This document shows positions 41,583-52,060 of a stretch of 64,000 nt of DNA, in pieces (position 1 is the stretch's first letter; each line of letters opens with the position of its first letter). Source of the stretch: Hippasteria phrygiana (taxonomy: Eukaryota; Echinodermata; Asteroidea; Valvatida; Goniasteridae); NCBI GenBank assembly GCA_037893225.1, contig JAZGUH010000707.1, positions 1-64,000 on the forward strand, read 5' to 3'. The notes under the pieces were generated by a model. That model ran no database searches and was not told where the DNA came from. It was given only the letters and a program-made list of their open reading frames with translations. Position numbers and translations under genes: made by a program.

Positions 41583-41942
41583 CTCTCTTAATGTAAAAGA
41601 GTGAAAAACTCACTCTCAAAAAGAGTGAATCCCTTCTCAAACCACTCGAAAAGAGTGAATTTCTAATAAAAACCACTCGAAAAGAGTGAAAACCACTCGA
41701 AAAGAGTGAAAATCACTCGAAAAGAGTGAAATTTCCACTCTTTCGAAGAGCCATATATAAGGGACAACTCGAAAAAGAGTTGTCCCTTATATGGCTCCAC
41801 GAAAGAGTGGAAATTTCACTCTTTTCGAGTGGTTTTCACTCTTTTCGAGTGGTTTTTATAAGAGATTCACTCTTTTGGAGTGGTTTGAGAAGGGATTCAC
41901 TCTTTTTGAGAGTGAGTTTTTCACTCTTTTACATTAAGAGAG
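41583..41942. repeat. Foldback element of GAGTG/CACTC units, copy 1
   Basis: A 360-bp hairpin with ends CTCTCTTAATGT and ACATTAAGAGAG, flanked by TA on each side. Arms are built from repeated AAAAGAGTGAA and TTCACTCTTTT words, meeting at TCCCTTATATGGCTC. Removing it and one TA restores the LINE endonuclease frame, so the TA duplication is real. There is no coding sequence. Confidence 0.88.
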
Positions 41943-44202
41943 TACTCACTTGTTCTTTCTATACCGTTCATCATCTCCTTCCTGTACAGTGCTGGATGCT
42001 ATATCTGACAGCGTTGACCGTGCTCTTTCACAACATCCTGCTGCTCAGATTATGGTGTTTGGTGACTTCAGTGTTCACAACAAGGACTGGCTAATTCATT
42101 CTCGGCACACTTATAGTTCCGGTATTGCAACCTATAATTTCTGTGTCCTACATGATCGTATCTTCCCCAACTCATGTCCCTGATCGTCCATCTGATGGTA
42201 GGTACCTGCTTGATCTGTTCTTGTGTACAAATCCCAATGACTGTGTTGCCAAGGTTCTTTCTCCCATTGGCAACTCAGATCATTCAAATGTTTCTGCATC
42301 TGTTACTTATTCGTCATCCTAATCTACCTTTCATCCTTTTCATCGTACTGTTTTCCAGTTTGGAAAGGCGGACTAGGATGGATTTTGTTCTTTTCTTGCT
42401 GATGTGCCTTGGTCATCGGTACACAATCTTGGTCCTGATTTAGCAACCGAGGAGATTTCCCAATGAATCATGAACTTAGGTTTGTCAACCTACATCCCCT
42501 CACGTACCTACCAGATCAAGGCTCATTCCCAACCCTGGTATACCCCAGCCTGTGCAGCTGCAATTGCCCATCGCAACCACCTTTTCAAGAAGTACCATCT
42601 GCTGGGGACATTGGAATCTCAGCGTATTTTTCATGAAGCCCGTAACTGCAGTAAGTGAATTTTAGAGTAGCATTATGCCAACTCTGTTGCTGATTCCAGT
42701 GCCACCCAAAAGCTTGGTTCTCGGGACTCTTGGCGGATTTCCAATAGTGTATTCAATCGTAACAAGTCTTCCATTCCTCCTCCTCTTTTTCACGGACCCG
42801 AAGTTCTTACTTCACCACTGAATGAGGCAAATCTTTTTGCTGATAATTTCGTTTCTAACTCTATTCTCAACGACGAGGGGCATCCCCTCCCAATTTTTCC
42901 ACCCCGTACAGGTTAAAAGAGGTTCCTGTATCTCTCACCCCTAACAAGGTTGCCAGAATAATTCAGTGTCTGGATTCTTCAAAAGCTACTGGCCCTGACG
43001 GAATTCATGTATTCTTCTGAAAATGTGTTCACCTGAACTATCTGCTATCCTTGGATACGTGTACAATATGTGCTTGGTTGATAATTGTTTTTCTCTTCAT
43101 CTTGGAATGTGGCGTCTGTAGTCCCTGTCTTCAAGGGATCTGGTGAGCCTTTAGAGTCTACTAACGACCTATTAGTCTGCTTCCTGTAATAAGTAAGATC
43201 TTTGAATGCTTTATTAATCAACAACTTCTCAGTCACCTTGAGGACAATGACCTTCTTACCGACTTCCAGTATGGCTTTCGGCATTCCGATCCACTGGTGA
43301 TCTGCTGTCCCTCATCATTGGTCATTTTAATAGGACTTTGGACATCAGGGGCGAGGCTCGTGTGGTAGCTCTGGACATATCTAAGGCTTTTGACAAGGTC
43401 TGGCACAGGGGCCTTCTGCACAAGCTTCAATCATAAATGGTGTGTCTGGTAGAATGCTGTCTATAATCTCTACTTTTCTTTGCAACCGCAAGTTAAAGGT
43501 GGTGCTTGAAGGGCAATCATCTTCTACTTGTTCTGTCAATTCTGGTGTACCCCAGGGCTCTGTTCTCGGCCCAACCCTCTTTTTGGTCGCCATGTATGCT
43601 GATGACTTTATACACTCTACAGTGTTTCTTCCAATTCTTCTAGCACTTCTCGCAACGAAGCAAATGCTTCACTCAACAATGATCTGGAGAGTGTGTTGAC
43701 TTGGGGGAACGACTAAACTCTTGTCTTTGTCTCGATCTAGAGACGATTCATTATAGCTGCACTTCATATGGGTCGCCTGACTTTGCCTGAGGTATATGAC
43801 CTATGGTACGTCTTCTTGGACTTGTAATCTCCCCTAACCTTAATCTCCCCCAACATTCTCAGGTATTGCAAAGAGTGCTTCCAAGCGAGTTGGTTGTCTT
43901 TATCGAGCTCGGAAGTATCTACTTCCTGATGCCATCCTTTACCTTTACAAGACAACTAAACGTCCTCTGGAGTACTGTTCCCCTATCTGGGCTGGTGCTT
44001 CTACTTGTCACAGAAGTGCAGAATTGCAGTGTTAATTTGGTAAGAGAAGAGTTGGGCTCGTCCTGACAATCACTTTCTCACCGGAGATCTGTTGCTACTC
44101 TTAGTCTATTCTGTAGGTATTTTCATGGGAAATGTTCCACCGGCTTGTCCAGCTTGGTTCCTCCAGTTAGGGTGTTTGAGCGTGAAACTCGGCTTTCCGC
44201 CT

Positions 44203-44372
44203 GTTTATTTATTTATTTATTTATTACATTTCTTTACCCAAGGTATGCCCGAACAGTGTAAAACTGGTTTCCATTGGGGCCCTGCATACAATACAAATGA
44301 CTACACACATGTACAAGTACAATACATTATAAATACAATAATATAAAAGTATATGGGATGTATAATTGTTAA
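44203..44372 (-). mobile_element. LINE 3'-end fragment, antisense
   Basis: On + it starts with (TTTA)n and TTTCTTTACCCAAGGTATGC, the complement of the 3' end at 38225-38310. It splits the C-terminal part of the Jockey-like LINE and is therefore younger. Confidence 0.7.
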
Positions 44373-44541
44373 GCCCACCAATATACTCTAGCTGTACCTA
44401 TACGTAGAACGAAAATCTATCTTTTTCCTTCGCTCTGTATCTCTGTGGAATGCTTTGCCTGGTTCATGTATTCCTTCATCTTATGATCTCTCTTGCTTCA
44501 ACAGGAATATTAAATTCTACCGGTATCTCTTGCATCTTTGA

Positions 44542-45080
44542 TTTTTTTCCTTTGTAGCTCCATACGTCGAGTGGCTTTTGCCTTGTTTGGAGCGAACTTG
44601 CATAAAAATAGAGAAATATTTTAAATTGAAAACAGCTTTCTAATTGCTTTTTCTAAAGTTACCCTTTCTTTCTTTCTTCCTTCCCAATAAGATGTTTAAT
44701 TTTTGTCAATAAGGACCTTTCAATGCAATTTGTCCAATAAGGACCCTATTTGCCGGCTGCAGTCTACAAGCTTGCGACCCCCTCCAAAAATCACAACTGG
44801 GGTGGGGAGGAGAGGGGTCTCAAGCCCCCTAGAGCCCTCACCCCGCGTGCACCACTTGAGGGAAAGCAGGCATTGGCACAATATATTTCGCGATTCAGAA
44901 GCTGCCCCAATGTTTTAAGAATATTTTTTCATTCGTCAAACAAACCACAATATTTTTTCAGATAGCTTCAAGAACCAAAGGAAATATATTGAACTACTTG
45001 AATACGGGAAGCGAACTTTAATATCTAAACACTAACAATGTGATGTAATTATTTAAACCTCTTTTTCCTGTTGTTTACAG
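44542..45080. other. Intron sequence
   Basis: CAATAAGGACC occurs twice near 44708 and 44732. A G-rich segment near 44805-44825 resembles hAT-type MITE ends. No exon is seen until 45081. Confidence 0.45.
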
Positions 45081-45188
45081 ATCCTTGCGGCAGTGGACCT
45101 TGTATGAACGGGGGAACATGCAGCTTTGCATCCAGCGGGTTTTCTTGTCAGTGTTCCGATGGCTACGACGGTCCGACGTGTGCTATTG
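45081..45188 (+). CDS. Receptor exon: EGF-like domain 2
   Basis: A phase 1-1 exon between TGTTTACAG and ATTG/GTAAGC, encoding PCGSGPCMNGGTC and GFSCQCSDGYDGPTCAI, a complete six-cysteine EGF module. It closely resembles the relic at 46565 and EGF 3 at 48091. Confidence 0.9.
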
Positions 45189-45314
45189 GTAAGCAGTTAT
45201 TTAGTGTTCAAATTGATAAGTGGGGCACGATCCCTGGTTATAAGGCAAGATGGGTTGATGACTTCTGACTAGCCACCCCCTCCAACAAAGACACTTTTGG
45301 GAGACCTCTAACAG

Positions 45315-45430
45315 GGTAAGATAGCTCAGTTGGTAGAATGCCGTTACAGTATTCCGGAGGTCGCAGGTTCGAATCCTGCTCCTGCGAGTTTTCTTTGTTC
45401 ACTTTAAAACTTCATTGAAAATGACCTACA
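45315..45430 (+). repeat. tRNA-derived SINE, plus orientation
   Basis: GGTAAGATAGCTCAGTTGG starts a tRNA-like head with B-box GGTTCGAATCC, and the tail has CTTTGTTCACTTT. The anticodon arm (GCCGTTACAGTATTCCGG) is mispaired. Same family as 541-612. Confidence 0.75.
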
Positions 45431-46025
45431 GTCAGTATCCCTTCTGATTTGTTTGATGATAAAATGTCCCGACGTTTTGATCCCCCAAATAATAATAATT
45501 ACCGTGGATGGGTCATTTGGGAGACTTTGCCATAGACGCGTGCACAAATTTTGTTCAACTTTAATGTAACCTAACCCAAATATCCCCTGTCCTACCCTCA
45601 CGAATTTTGGTATATTTTCGTTTTGGACCATCCTCTATCGATATAACTCACTTGCGACAGTAAAATTATCACTCCTTAGGGGGCTGGGTACTTAGGGAGA
45701 CACTGAAATGTCTCCCTAATTCCACTTGTCTCCCTAATTCCACTTATCTCCCTAAGGTATAACAAATTACGACAAAGTGTCTCCTTAAGGGTACTTTTTT
45801 ACAACTAAAATATTTTTTTCCTTTCTGGATCCGCCCTTGCAGTAGATCTACAACCCCGCAAACGTTTCTTTGGGATGTTCTTGGTGTTAACGTTGTCAAG
45901 TTTATTTATTATCCCTCAAATAGGTTAAATCCAAAGTGAATATTCATTCTCGTCGACGCCCATTATTGGATGTGTAATTTCACTTCCTCGTAGTCATTAA
46001 TATTGCATCCTCTTTACCCCACAAG
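45431..46025. other. Intron with tandem CTCCCTAATTCCACT units
   Basis: CTCCCTAATTCCACT repeats near 45711-45760, within a probable TIR-type repeat (TCCTTAGGGGGC ... CTCCTTAAGGG). No coding signal. Confidence 0.45.
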
Positions 46026-46217
46026 TGGCCCACTGCGCAATTTCCCTTGACCCATCCGATGTTCTGATGGTGGTATCGGGTCAGCAGGCTGTCTACCTTC
46101 CTGGGGACTCGATCCAGTATGCCTGCCCGGACGGATATCAGCTCAGAGGGCCCGCCACACTGTTTTGTCGATCAGATTTTACTTGGTCGGGGCTGACAGC
46201 GATATGCATCCAAGAAG
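46026..46217 (+). CDS. Receptor exon: sushi/CCP domain 1
   Basis: A phase 1-1 exon between CCCACAAG and GAAG/GTATAC. It encodes HCAISLDPSDVL, PGDSIQYACPDGYQL, LFCRSDFTWSG and ICIQE. Four cysteines and the W-S-G before the last cysteine are the sushi (complement control protein) signature, an extracellular beta-sandwich. Confidence 0.9.
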
Positions 46218-46338
46218 GTATACGAACCTCGGGGAGACTGTTAGAAACCTATAGGAGTGGGCCTATTTCTGATAACAATAGGCCATCACTATCTAGAATG
46301 CTCGTAATCCATCCCTTGCAAACAACATTTGAAGCAAT

Positions 46339-46517
46339 GGGATAGAGGGACGACCCCCCTTTTGCGTTGGTCACTGTGTTCCGGGAATCTCATGAATTCC
46401 TTTCAGATATCCGGGAAGATGTTTTAGGTAGGCCTAACAATAATCTGGAATGTGTATATGGTATAGGGACAAGAGGAGTGGGGGTACCCCTTGGTCCCAT
46501 ATCTTGCTGGGTATATG
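46339..46517 (-). repeat. GGGGCAGAG MITE, copy 5 (diverged)
   Basis: It keeps the order TTGGTCACTGTGTTCCGGGAATCTC, AATAATCTGGA, GTATAGGGAC, GGGGTACCCC, CATATCTTGCTGGGTATA. Termini have several changes. Confidence 0.7.
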
Positions 46518-46564
46518 CAGACATTATGCTATGTGCGGTTATTTTCCCCTCTGTTAATTTAGCG

Positions 46565-46676
46565 GAGACTCCTGTGACAGCGGACCGTGTGTGAACGGAT
46601 AACTTGCACAAGCGTATCACGCGGGTTCACTTGCCATTGACATGTTGGCTTTGATGGCCAAACTTGTGACATTTGT
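46565..46676 (+). pseudogene. Relic EGF-like exon
   Basis: DSCDSGPCVNG is followed by TAA; a frame change then gives TCTSVSRGFTC, a TGA in place of a CxC cysteine region, and VGFDGQTCDI. The cysteine pattern is clearly EGF, but an indel and a stop disable it. It lies between sushi 1 and sushi 2, where the EGF-sushi exon pairing predicts an EGF exon. Confidence 0.8.
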
Positions 46677-46844
46677 ATAAGTATATCAGCATAATAACTA
46701 CTTGATGATTTACTTAATTTCTATAAGCGATTCCAACCATTTTGAAATATTTGAATTGAATAAGAGAGTGGAAAGCTTTATAGTAACTACGTTTGACTTT
46801 ATGATATAATAAGCATTGTTCATGTATTTTCCTTGTGCACACAG

Positions 46845-47035
46845 TTGCCCAGTGTATACTTGTCCTTGACCCATCCGGTGTTCTCATAGTGATACCTCCG
46901 AGACTGGCAGTTTACGTCCCTGGTAACTCTGTCACGTTTAATTGTCCGGTTGGATATCAGCTGAGTGGATCAACCGTGCGGTTCTGTCAGATAGACTCCA
47001 CGTGGTCCGGACAGCCAGCAGAATGCATCCTGAAG
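46845..47035 (+). CDS. Receptor exon: sushi/CCP domain 2, donor out of phase
   Basis: The acceptor GTGCACACAG ends at 46844. The product QCILVLDPSGVL, PGNSVTFNCPVGYQL, RFCQIDSTWSG, ECILK is a close paralogue of sushi 1. The donor AAG/GTGAAA leaves phase 0, while every neighbouring module ends in phase 1. Compared with sushi 1, one base is missing just before the donor. Used as drawn, it would shift the frame into EGF 3; skipping it keeps frame. Confidence 0.8.
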
Positions 47036-48090
47036 GTGAAAACAAGCTTCGAAACGGATTATCATTGCGACCATAAACAATTCCCAAAACGTCATTATCG
47101 TCATTTACGGGGTGGGGACAAGTTGCTCCCCGCCTCCGCTGGATACGCCACTATACCCAATATAGGGGAGTATGTGTGACCTGGCATCACGAAATGGGCT
47201 GAAAGTAGAAAAAGTTGAAAACTGAGATTGTTATATTTCCTGAAAATACATGCAATATGGTTTAATTTGATGTGTGTTGCTGTAGCTCATTATGGGCCCT
47301 GCTATAACTTTTTAAAGTTTTTTGAGTCTTGACCCCTTGTTTTGAGAAAATGAAGCTCAAACTGAACGGTGCAGATTATAACTTGATTCCAAAGGAAATC
47401 AATACCCCAAAATTATTTTGAGATTGAATTTAGTTTTTAAAATGTTTGGATATCACAGAATAGGACTTTTCAAATGTAAACATTTTAAAATCCAAAAATC
47501 TACTTTTTAGTGAATTTTTTTGTTTCCCCTTGAAACTCAGAAAGCCAAAGTGCAACATACGCTCATTTCGTGGTGTCACATATAGAGCAAATTCACCGCA
47601 CAACATTTATGCTATCAGATATTATTGATTAAACATAATTTTAATTATCATTAACTTTACTTACATCAAGAGGTAGTTTTCCGTTGCTATAGTATTCAGA
47701 TGGACCATAGATCGTCTAACGTAAGCGGCGTATTCAACGGGAGGTGGGGACGTGGGACTTGCCCCTGGCGACAGTTTCCCATTTTTTTCTTTTAAAGAAT
47801 GTGCCACCACTTCACAACCGGTACTAACCCATTCCCCTGCTTTTAATTGTTTTACGCCTTAACAAAAATTTGGGCCCACTTTTTCGGGAAGTTTTCATTC
47901 TTTTTCCCCAGCCCCCTTTGCCCCCAAAACTGGATACGCTATTGTGTAGAATCCCCCTTTCGGAGCGAGCGCCGTGCTACTGCCCTCAGTTCTCGCATAT
48001 ATTTTAAAGGACAATTCACTAACGCTAACATGTTAAATCGATATAATGTGGAATCCTCCATTGCTTAAGGACCGGAGCGGACTTCTACAG
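47036..48090. other. Intron with hAT-end fragments
   Basis: GCTGGATACGCCACTAT (47138) and CTGGATACGCTATTG (47929) resemble the right end of the hAT-like MITE. No exon is seen. Confidence 0.5.
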
Positions 48091-48219
48091 GGTCATTTTT
48101 CACTCCTTCGAACCCCTGCGCCAGTGGACCATGCGTTAACGGGGGTTCTTGCACCAGTACACTGGACGGGTTCACATGCACCTGCTCTTCCGGGTACAAC
48201 GGACCAGTCTGTGAAATAG
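48091..48219 (+). CDS. Receptor exon: EGF-like domain 3
   Basis: The acceptor TTCTACAG ends at 48090 and the donor ATAG/GTAAGC at 48219; phase 1-1. A short lead (SFFTPS) precedes NPCASGPCVNGGSC and GFTCTCSSGYNGPVCEI, a complete EGF module. Confidence 0.87.
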   Translation, partial: GHFSLLRTPAPVDHALTGVLAPVHWTGSHAPALPGTTDQSVK

Positions 48220-49168
48220 GTAAGCCATGACAATGATTTTAAAATGGGGCATTTCGATATTCAATTAGCTTAGGATTTAAATTAGCTTACATAAATACAT
48301 GTTCACTTTTCTGCTGCTGCTGCTGCCGCTAATGATGATGATGTTAATGTGATTATTGGTGTTGCGTATAAAGTAAAACAATTAATTGACGACAGCTGCT
48401 TGCTGTTTCTGTTGGTGGTACTAATGCAGCAGATTTCAGCCTGGTTTCTACGAGACCGTTAACTCTCAAAGAGCCGGGTTTTTTCGGGCTACTCACAGCT
48501 GGGATGGAGCAGATTCCGCTCCCTCAGATCCAATCAGTAACAGATTTTTATGAAATTAAGTATGCAAACGAGGATACCTCTGATAATTTTTGTTTGCACA
48601 ATTAATTTCAGGGTTTTGTAGTTATGATACATTATACACAATGCACCATGTTCTGTGGATGCATGGTTTATATATATACATTGGCGCGATCAAGGCAGTT
48701 TTCACCCACCGTCGGAGAAAAATTGGATTGCGCGAGAATGGTAACCCATGAAAAAAAAATCTGGTGTCAAATTGTGCCTTAGCCGATAGCCGAAGAAGTC
48801 AGAAAGGCTCAGCGCGAAATAGAACACTGAGACATTATCGCGAAACAAGCACGAATTCGTGCAGGAGCCGAGTCGTCCACCTATGAATTAAATGTTGTAG
48901 CGCCCTCTTCTATTGAGCCGTGTCGCGAAGACGAATTCGGCACAAGAAGAAGAACAACAACACCAACGCCAAGCGCTTACAGAGCCCCGTCTGCGATGCG
49001 ACGCGGCTAAAAATATAGGGAGGGGGGATTCTGCCACCGGCTCTTCAAGGGATAAAATGCTATCCCGCAATTGTGGGTAAGAAAGGTCCTGAGAAAGAGT
49101 GAGTGAGTAAAAATTGGTTGAACATAGACTTTTATACATACTCCGAATTATTTCGGTCATCGTAGGTC
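48220..49168. other. Intron sequence
   Basis: Short CTG/ATG repeats at 48311-48345. Nothing else recognised. Confidence 0.5.
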
Positions 49169-49392
49169 CACTCTAAAAGCTGTGTTTAGCAATTAAACAC
49201 AATCTTGCTATCAGTTTGTAAACATGTTTAGAAGCTAAAAATTACGTGTCCAATTCCTAAACATCAGTGTTCAATGGCTAAACACTATCCGTCGATGCAC
49301 TAAACATGTTTAGTATGTAAATGTTTTTACAAACTGATAGCAAGAACGTGTTTAGAATAGTGTTTAATTGCTAAACACTGTTTTTGCAGTGT
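49169..49392. repeat. TTTAGCAATTAAACAC MITE, copy 1
   Basis: It starts CACTCTAAAAGCTGTG and ends CACTGTTTTTGCAGTG, with inverted TTTAGCAATTAAACAC and CTTGCTATCAGTTTGTAAAC arms. Homologous to 49795-50021, 58384-58615 and 59076-59257. Confidence 0.8.
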
Positions 49393-49454
49393 AGGGTAGT
49401 AGGAAGTATCGCTCCCCTACGTCGGTGCTAACTTTATTTTTTTCTTGTTTTGAC

Positions 49455-49515
49455 AGATTGCAAGCCCACTTTCCGACCTTTTCCTTTACGGATTAAAGGA
49501 AGCATCCCGACATGC
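49455..49515 (+). pseudogene. Possible truncated sushi exon
   Basis: After the acceptor GTTTTGACAG, a phase-1 join gives DCKPTFRPFPLRIKGSIPTC, which has the C-x-P start of a sushi module. It is cut by a poly-C repeat at 49536; GC/GTAAAC at 49515 could serve as a donor. The exon is far too short for a whole domain. Low certainty. Confidence 0.35.
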
Positions 49516-49794
49516 GTAAACTCCCCTTAGCAACCCCCCCCCCCCCCCCCCGCAAAAAAAGCACACCAAAAAACAAAACAAAACAACTGAAAAAGAAAAA
49601 CAACAACAACAACAACAACAAAAAACCCAACACCCCAACAAACACAAAAATCCCCAAAACCACCCCCCAAAAATGGGATCCGCCCCATTTTCTTCAATTT
49701 GGATTGAAGACACAAAGGGACGTGATGCAGTCATATCACACCTCAAAACCCTATCATTATATGCTACACAGATTGGTGGCCTTTTCATGACATA
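49516..49794. repeat. Poly-C, CAA repeat and low-complexity sequence
   Basis: C-tract (49536-49552), (CAA)n (49598-49620) and CCCCAAA-type sequence give artefactual Pro- and Asn-rich frames on + and Val/Phe-rich frames on minus. Confidence 0.7.
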
Positions 49795-50021
49795 CAGTGC
49801 AAAAACAGTGTTCAGCAATTGAACACTTTTCTAAACACTTTCTTGCTATTAGTTTGTAAACACGTTTACATACTAAACATGTTTAGCGTATTGACGGATA
49901 GTGTTTAGCCATTGAACATTGATGTTTAGGAATTGGACACGTAATGTTTAGCTTCTAAACATGTTTACAAACTGATAGCAAGATTGCCGGGGTTTAATTG
50001 CTAAACACAGTTTTTAGAGTG
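49795..50021. repeat. TTTAGCAATTAAACAC MITE, copy 2 (opposite orientation)
   Basis: It starts CAGTGCAAAAACAGTG and ends CACAGTTTTTAGAGTG, so it is inverted relative to copy 1. The 400 bp between the copies contain the truncated sushi-like exon. Confidence 0.8.
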
Positions 50022-50475
50022 TACAGATAATGCCAAATGAAGATAATGCTTGCACATTTGTTTTAAATCTGAATGTCTGAACTCTGGCCGAAAAATTCAA
50101 GTCAATGGATTTCCTCTACAAACGAATAATAGAGGGAAACCGATTTTTGAAGGAAAAAAAATGCTTACTACACTTACTGCGATCCAGTCAGTCTTGAACT
50201 TTACGTGTGACGATTGTCATTACACATTAACACTGTAAGAATAGGAGCAGCCCCACCTACTGCAAACAATTGAAACTTACTAACTGTATTACTTATCTTT
50301 AATCAATGTGTTCGTGGAATATCTCATAATATAACTCATAACTTATCTACTGGTAACACATTAGGATTTCAATTTGAAAATTTATTTTTTGGGATGCCAC
50401 GCCCATAAAGCTCTTTAAATTCCTTGTGTTTGTAAATATGTTTGTCCTTTCACTAATTTTTATTGAACGTTGCAG
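50022..50475. other. Intron sequence
   Basis: No exon or repeat was recognised before the acceptor at 50475. Confidence 0.5.
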
Positions 50476-50691
50476 TTGTAGGCTGCCCACGCCCTGCTAC
50501 TTCCGGCCACGTGACTTTAGTGGAAGCAGACACAGCCTTGTTCCCAGTCGGCGAAGTAGTGACCTTTATCTGTGATAACAGTTACATAGTCAAGGGTTCC
50601 ACCGATCACTCCGCCGAACGTGTGTGTCGTTCAGATGGGACATGGTCCGGTGAACGAGTTGAATGCTCTCCAAATCCTACCACTCAGCCCG
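50476..50691 (+). CDS. Receptor exon: sushi/CCP domain 3 and juxtamembrane stalk
   Basis: A phase 1-1 exon between ACGTTGCAG and CCCG/GTAAAG. It encodes GCPRPATSGHV, GEVVTFICDNSYIVKG, ERVCRSDGTWSGERVEC, then SPNPTTQP. This is a full sushi module with classical C-x-x-P start and W-S-G-x-x-x-x-C end, followed by a Pro/Thr stalk before the membrane. Confidence 0.9.
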
Positions 50692-51076
50692 GTAAAGATG
50701 GTAAACAAGATTTGTTTTTGCTATAATTTTCAGGAATGAATAGATTTGGGGGTTAGTATTTTATAGCAAACGCTGTAACACTGACCTGTTTAAAGTTTTG
50801 TGTGCACAGATACAGGAAAAACAAAGAGAAAAGGGCTGTTCTTTTAGTCTGGTTCCCTAACCCTATTTCAAGTTCAGACAAAACGGAGCAATTTAGACGA
50901 CAGGGAATTATCAGGTCGGGGAACTAGACTATTTCCAATTATGGTCGACCTACCATCGCAGGAAATTGATACAAACATTCCACTTTTATTGAAAATGGCA
51001 GCATATCAATTGCCATGATTTCACAGGATGCTTGAGACTATTATAGGTTTTCCCCGGCCAGTTCATGTTAACGGCT
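50692..51076. other. Intron with a dispersed repeat fragment
   Basis: CTGTTTAAAGTTTTGTGTGCA and ACAAAACGG match the segment near 24985-25080. No coding signal. Confidence 0.5.
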
Positions 51077-52060
51077 GGCTCATTCAATTTATATTGAAGC
51101 CGCTGTCACACCAAAAAGAATGAGCCTCCGAACGTTTCTCGAATAAATATCTTGACATTCGTTTTTGGTTCGAGGTGGGTTCGAGGAGCGTTCGTCATGT
51201 TCTAGGAAGGTTTGGCCAGTTCGTGTTCATTCGGAATGACATTCGGCGAGGCCGAGAATTATTTTGCGCCGGTTCAAAATAATTATTTTGGACCTCCCGA
51301 ATGAGACAGATTGCCCCGTTCGGGAAGCGTTCGAGCTGTATTCTAAGAAGAAACGGCCTGTTCGGAAAGGGTTCGGAAAGCGTTCTAGACATAGGCCTAC
51401 TAGGAGCATTCGAGGAGGAAGGTAGGTTCAGTATTGTTTCCGAACAGCCCGAACATAGTTCGAACATCGCGAATGGTTTCAGTATTTACCGAGAATTGAT
51501 AACGAATGCAGGGTCCCATATCGAACTGTGCCACCTCCAGCTCGCACGCAGCCCGAACACAGGTAGAACGTAGCTCGAATTGGCCGAACGCTTGTCGCCC
51601 GCTTTCCGATTCTTTAACAAGTGACCCGAACATCACGAACGTACCTCGAACAGAGCTCGAACATAACGAACGCAGCTCGAACCCAGATGGAACCTACCTA
51701 GAACAGAACAAATCCATTCCAGACGTCCGCCGTTTCCTGATATAAAGCCATGGTTTCGACGATGATTAAGCGTTCGGAAAGCAAACGCAAAGGAAACTGG
51801 CTATTCGAGAAGCGTCCGACCTATTCGGAGAGCGTTCGGAAAGGAATCGGAAAGCGTTCCATTTGAATTCGGTGTGATATTAAACCAAACGAGCCGTTCG
51901 GAAAGCATTCGGAAAGCATTCGAGGAGGATGCTAGGAGCATGCGAAAAGCATTTGCCTCCCCTCGATATTCGGGCTATTCTGAGCCAAGTAAAACTATTT
52001 TATTTGAGAAACGTTCGGAGGCTCATTCCTTTTGGTGTGACAGGGCATCAAATTGAATGA
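51077..52060. repeat. TIR element packed with GTTCG/CGAAC words
   Basis: The ends are long inverted repeats: CTGTCACACCAAAAAGAATG and GAGCCTCCGAACGTTTCTC at 51103-51145 against their complement at about 51999-52043, plus an outer TCATTCAATTT/AAATTGAATGA. The interior is filled with GTTCGGAAAGCG and GAACATAGCTCGAAC-like words, on alternating strands. No transposase ORF is seen, so it is non-autonomous. Confidence 0.75.

Larger units (their letters stand above)
41273..44541 (+). mobile_element. Degenerate Jockey-like LINE
   Basis: The endonuclease begins LHIAFSNIRGFRSNF and LLALSESRLNSD, is split by a foldback insertion (41583-41942), and continues with QIMVFGDFSVHNKDWL and LSPIGNSDHSNV. RT remnants include NSGVPQGSVLGPTLF and MYADDF (catalytic Asp pair near 43600). 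The C-terminus reads SLVPPVRVFERETRLS and SLYLWNALPGSCIPSS, ending in TGA at 44539-44541. Many stops and frameshifts are present. A second LINE end interrupts it at 44203-44372. Confidence 0.8.

Noticed and set aside
41583..41942. CRISPR-like array of short repeats
   Set aside because: Units are inverted across a centre, not separated by unique spacers, and the DNA is eukaryotic; it is a foldback element.
49486..49818. ORFs with long Val/Phe, Pro or Asn runs
   Set aside because: They are translations of poly-C and (CAA)n tracts; similar artefacts occur at 15372, 17788, 21422, 41027 and 55412.
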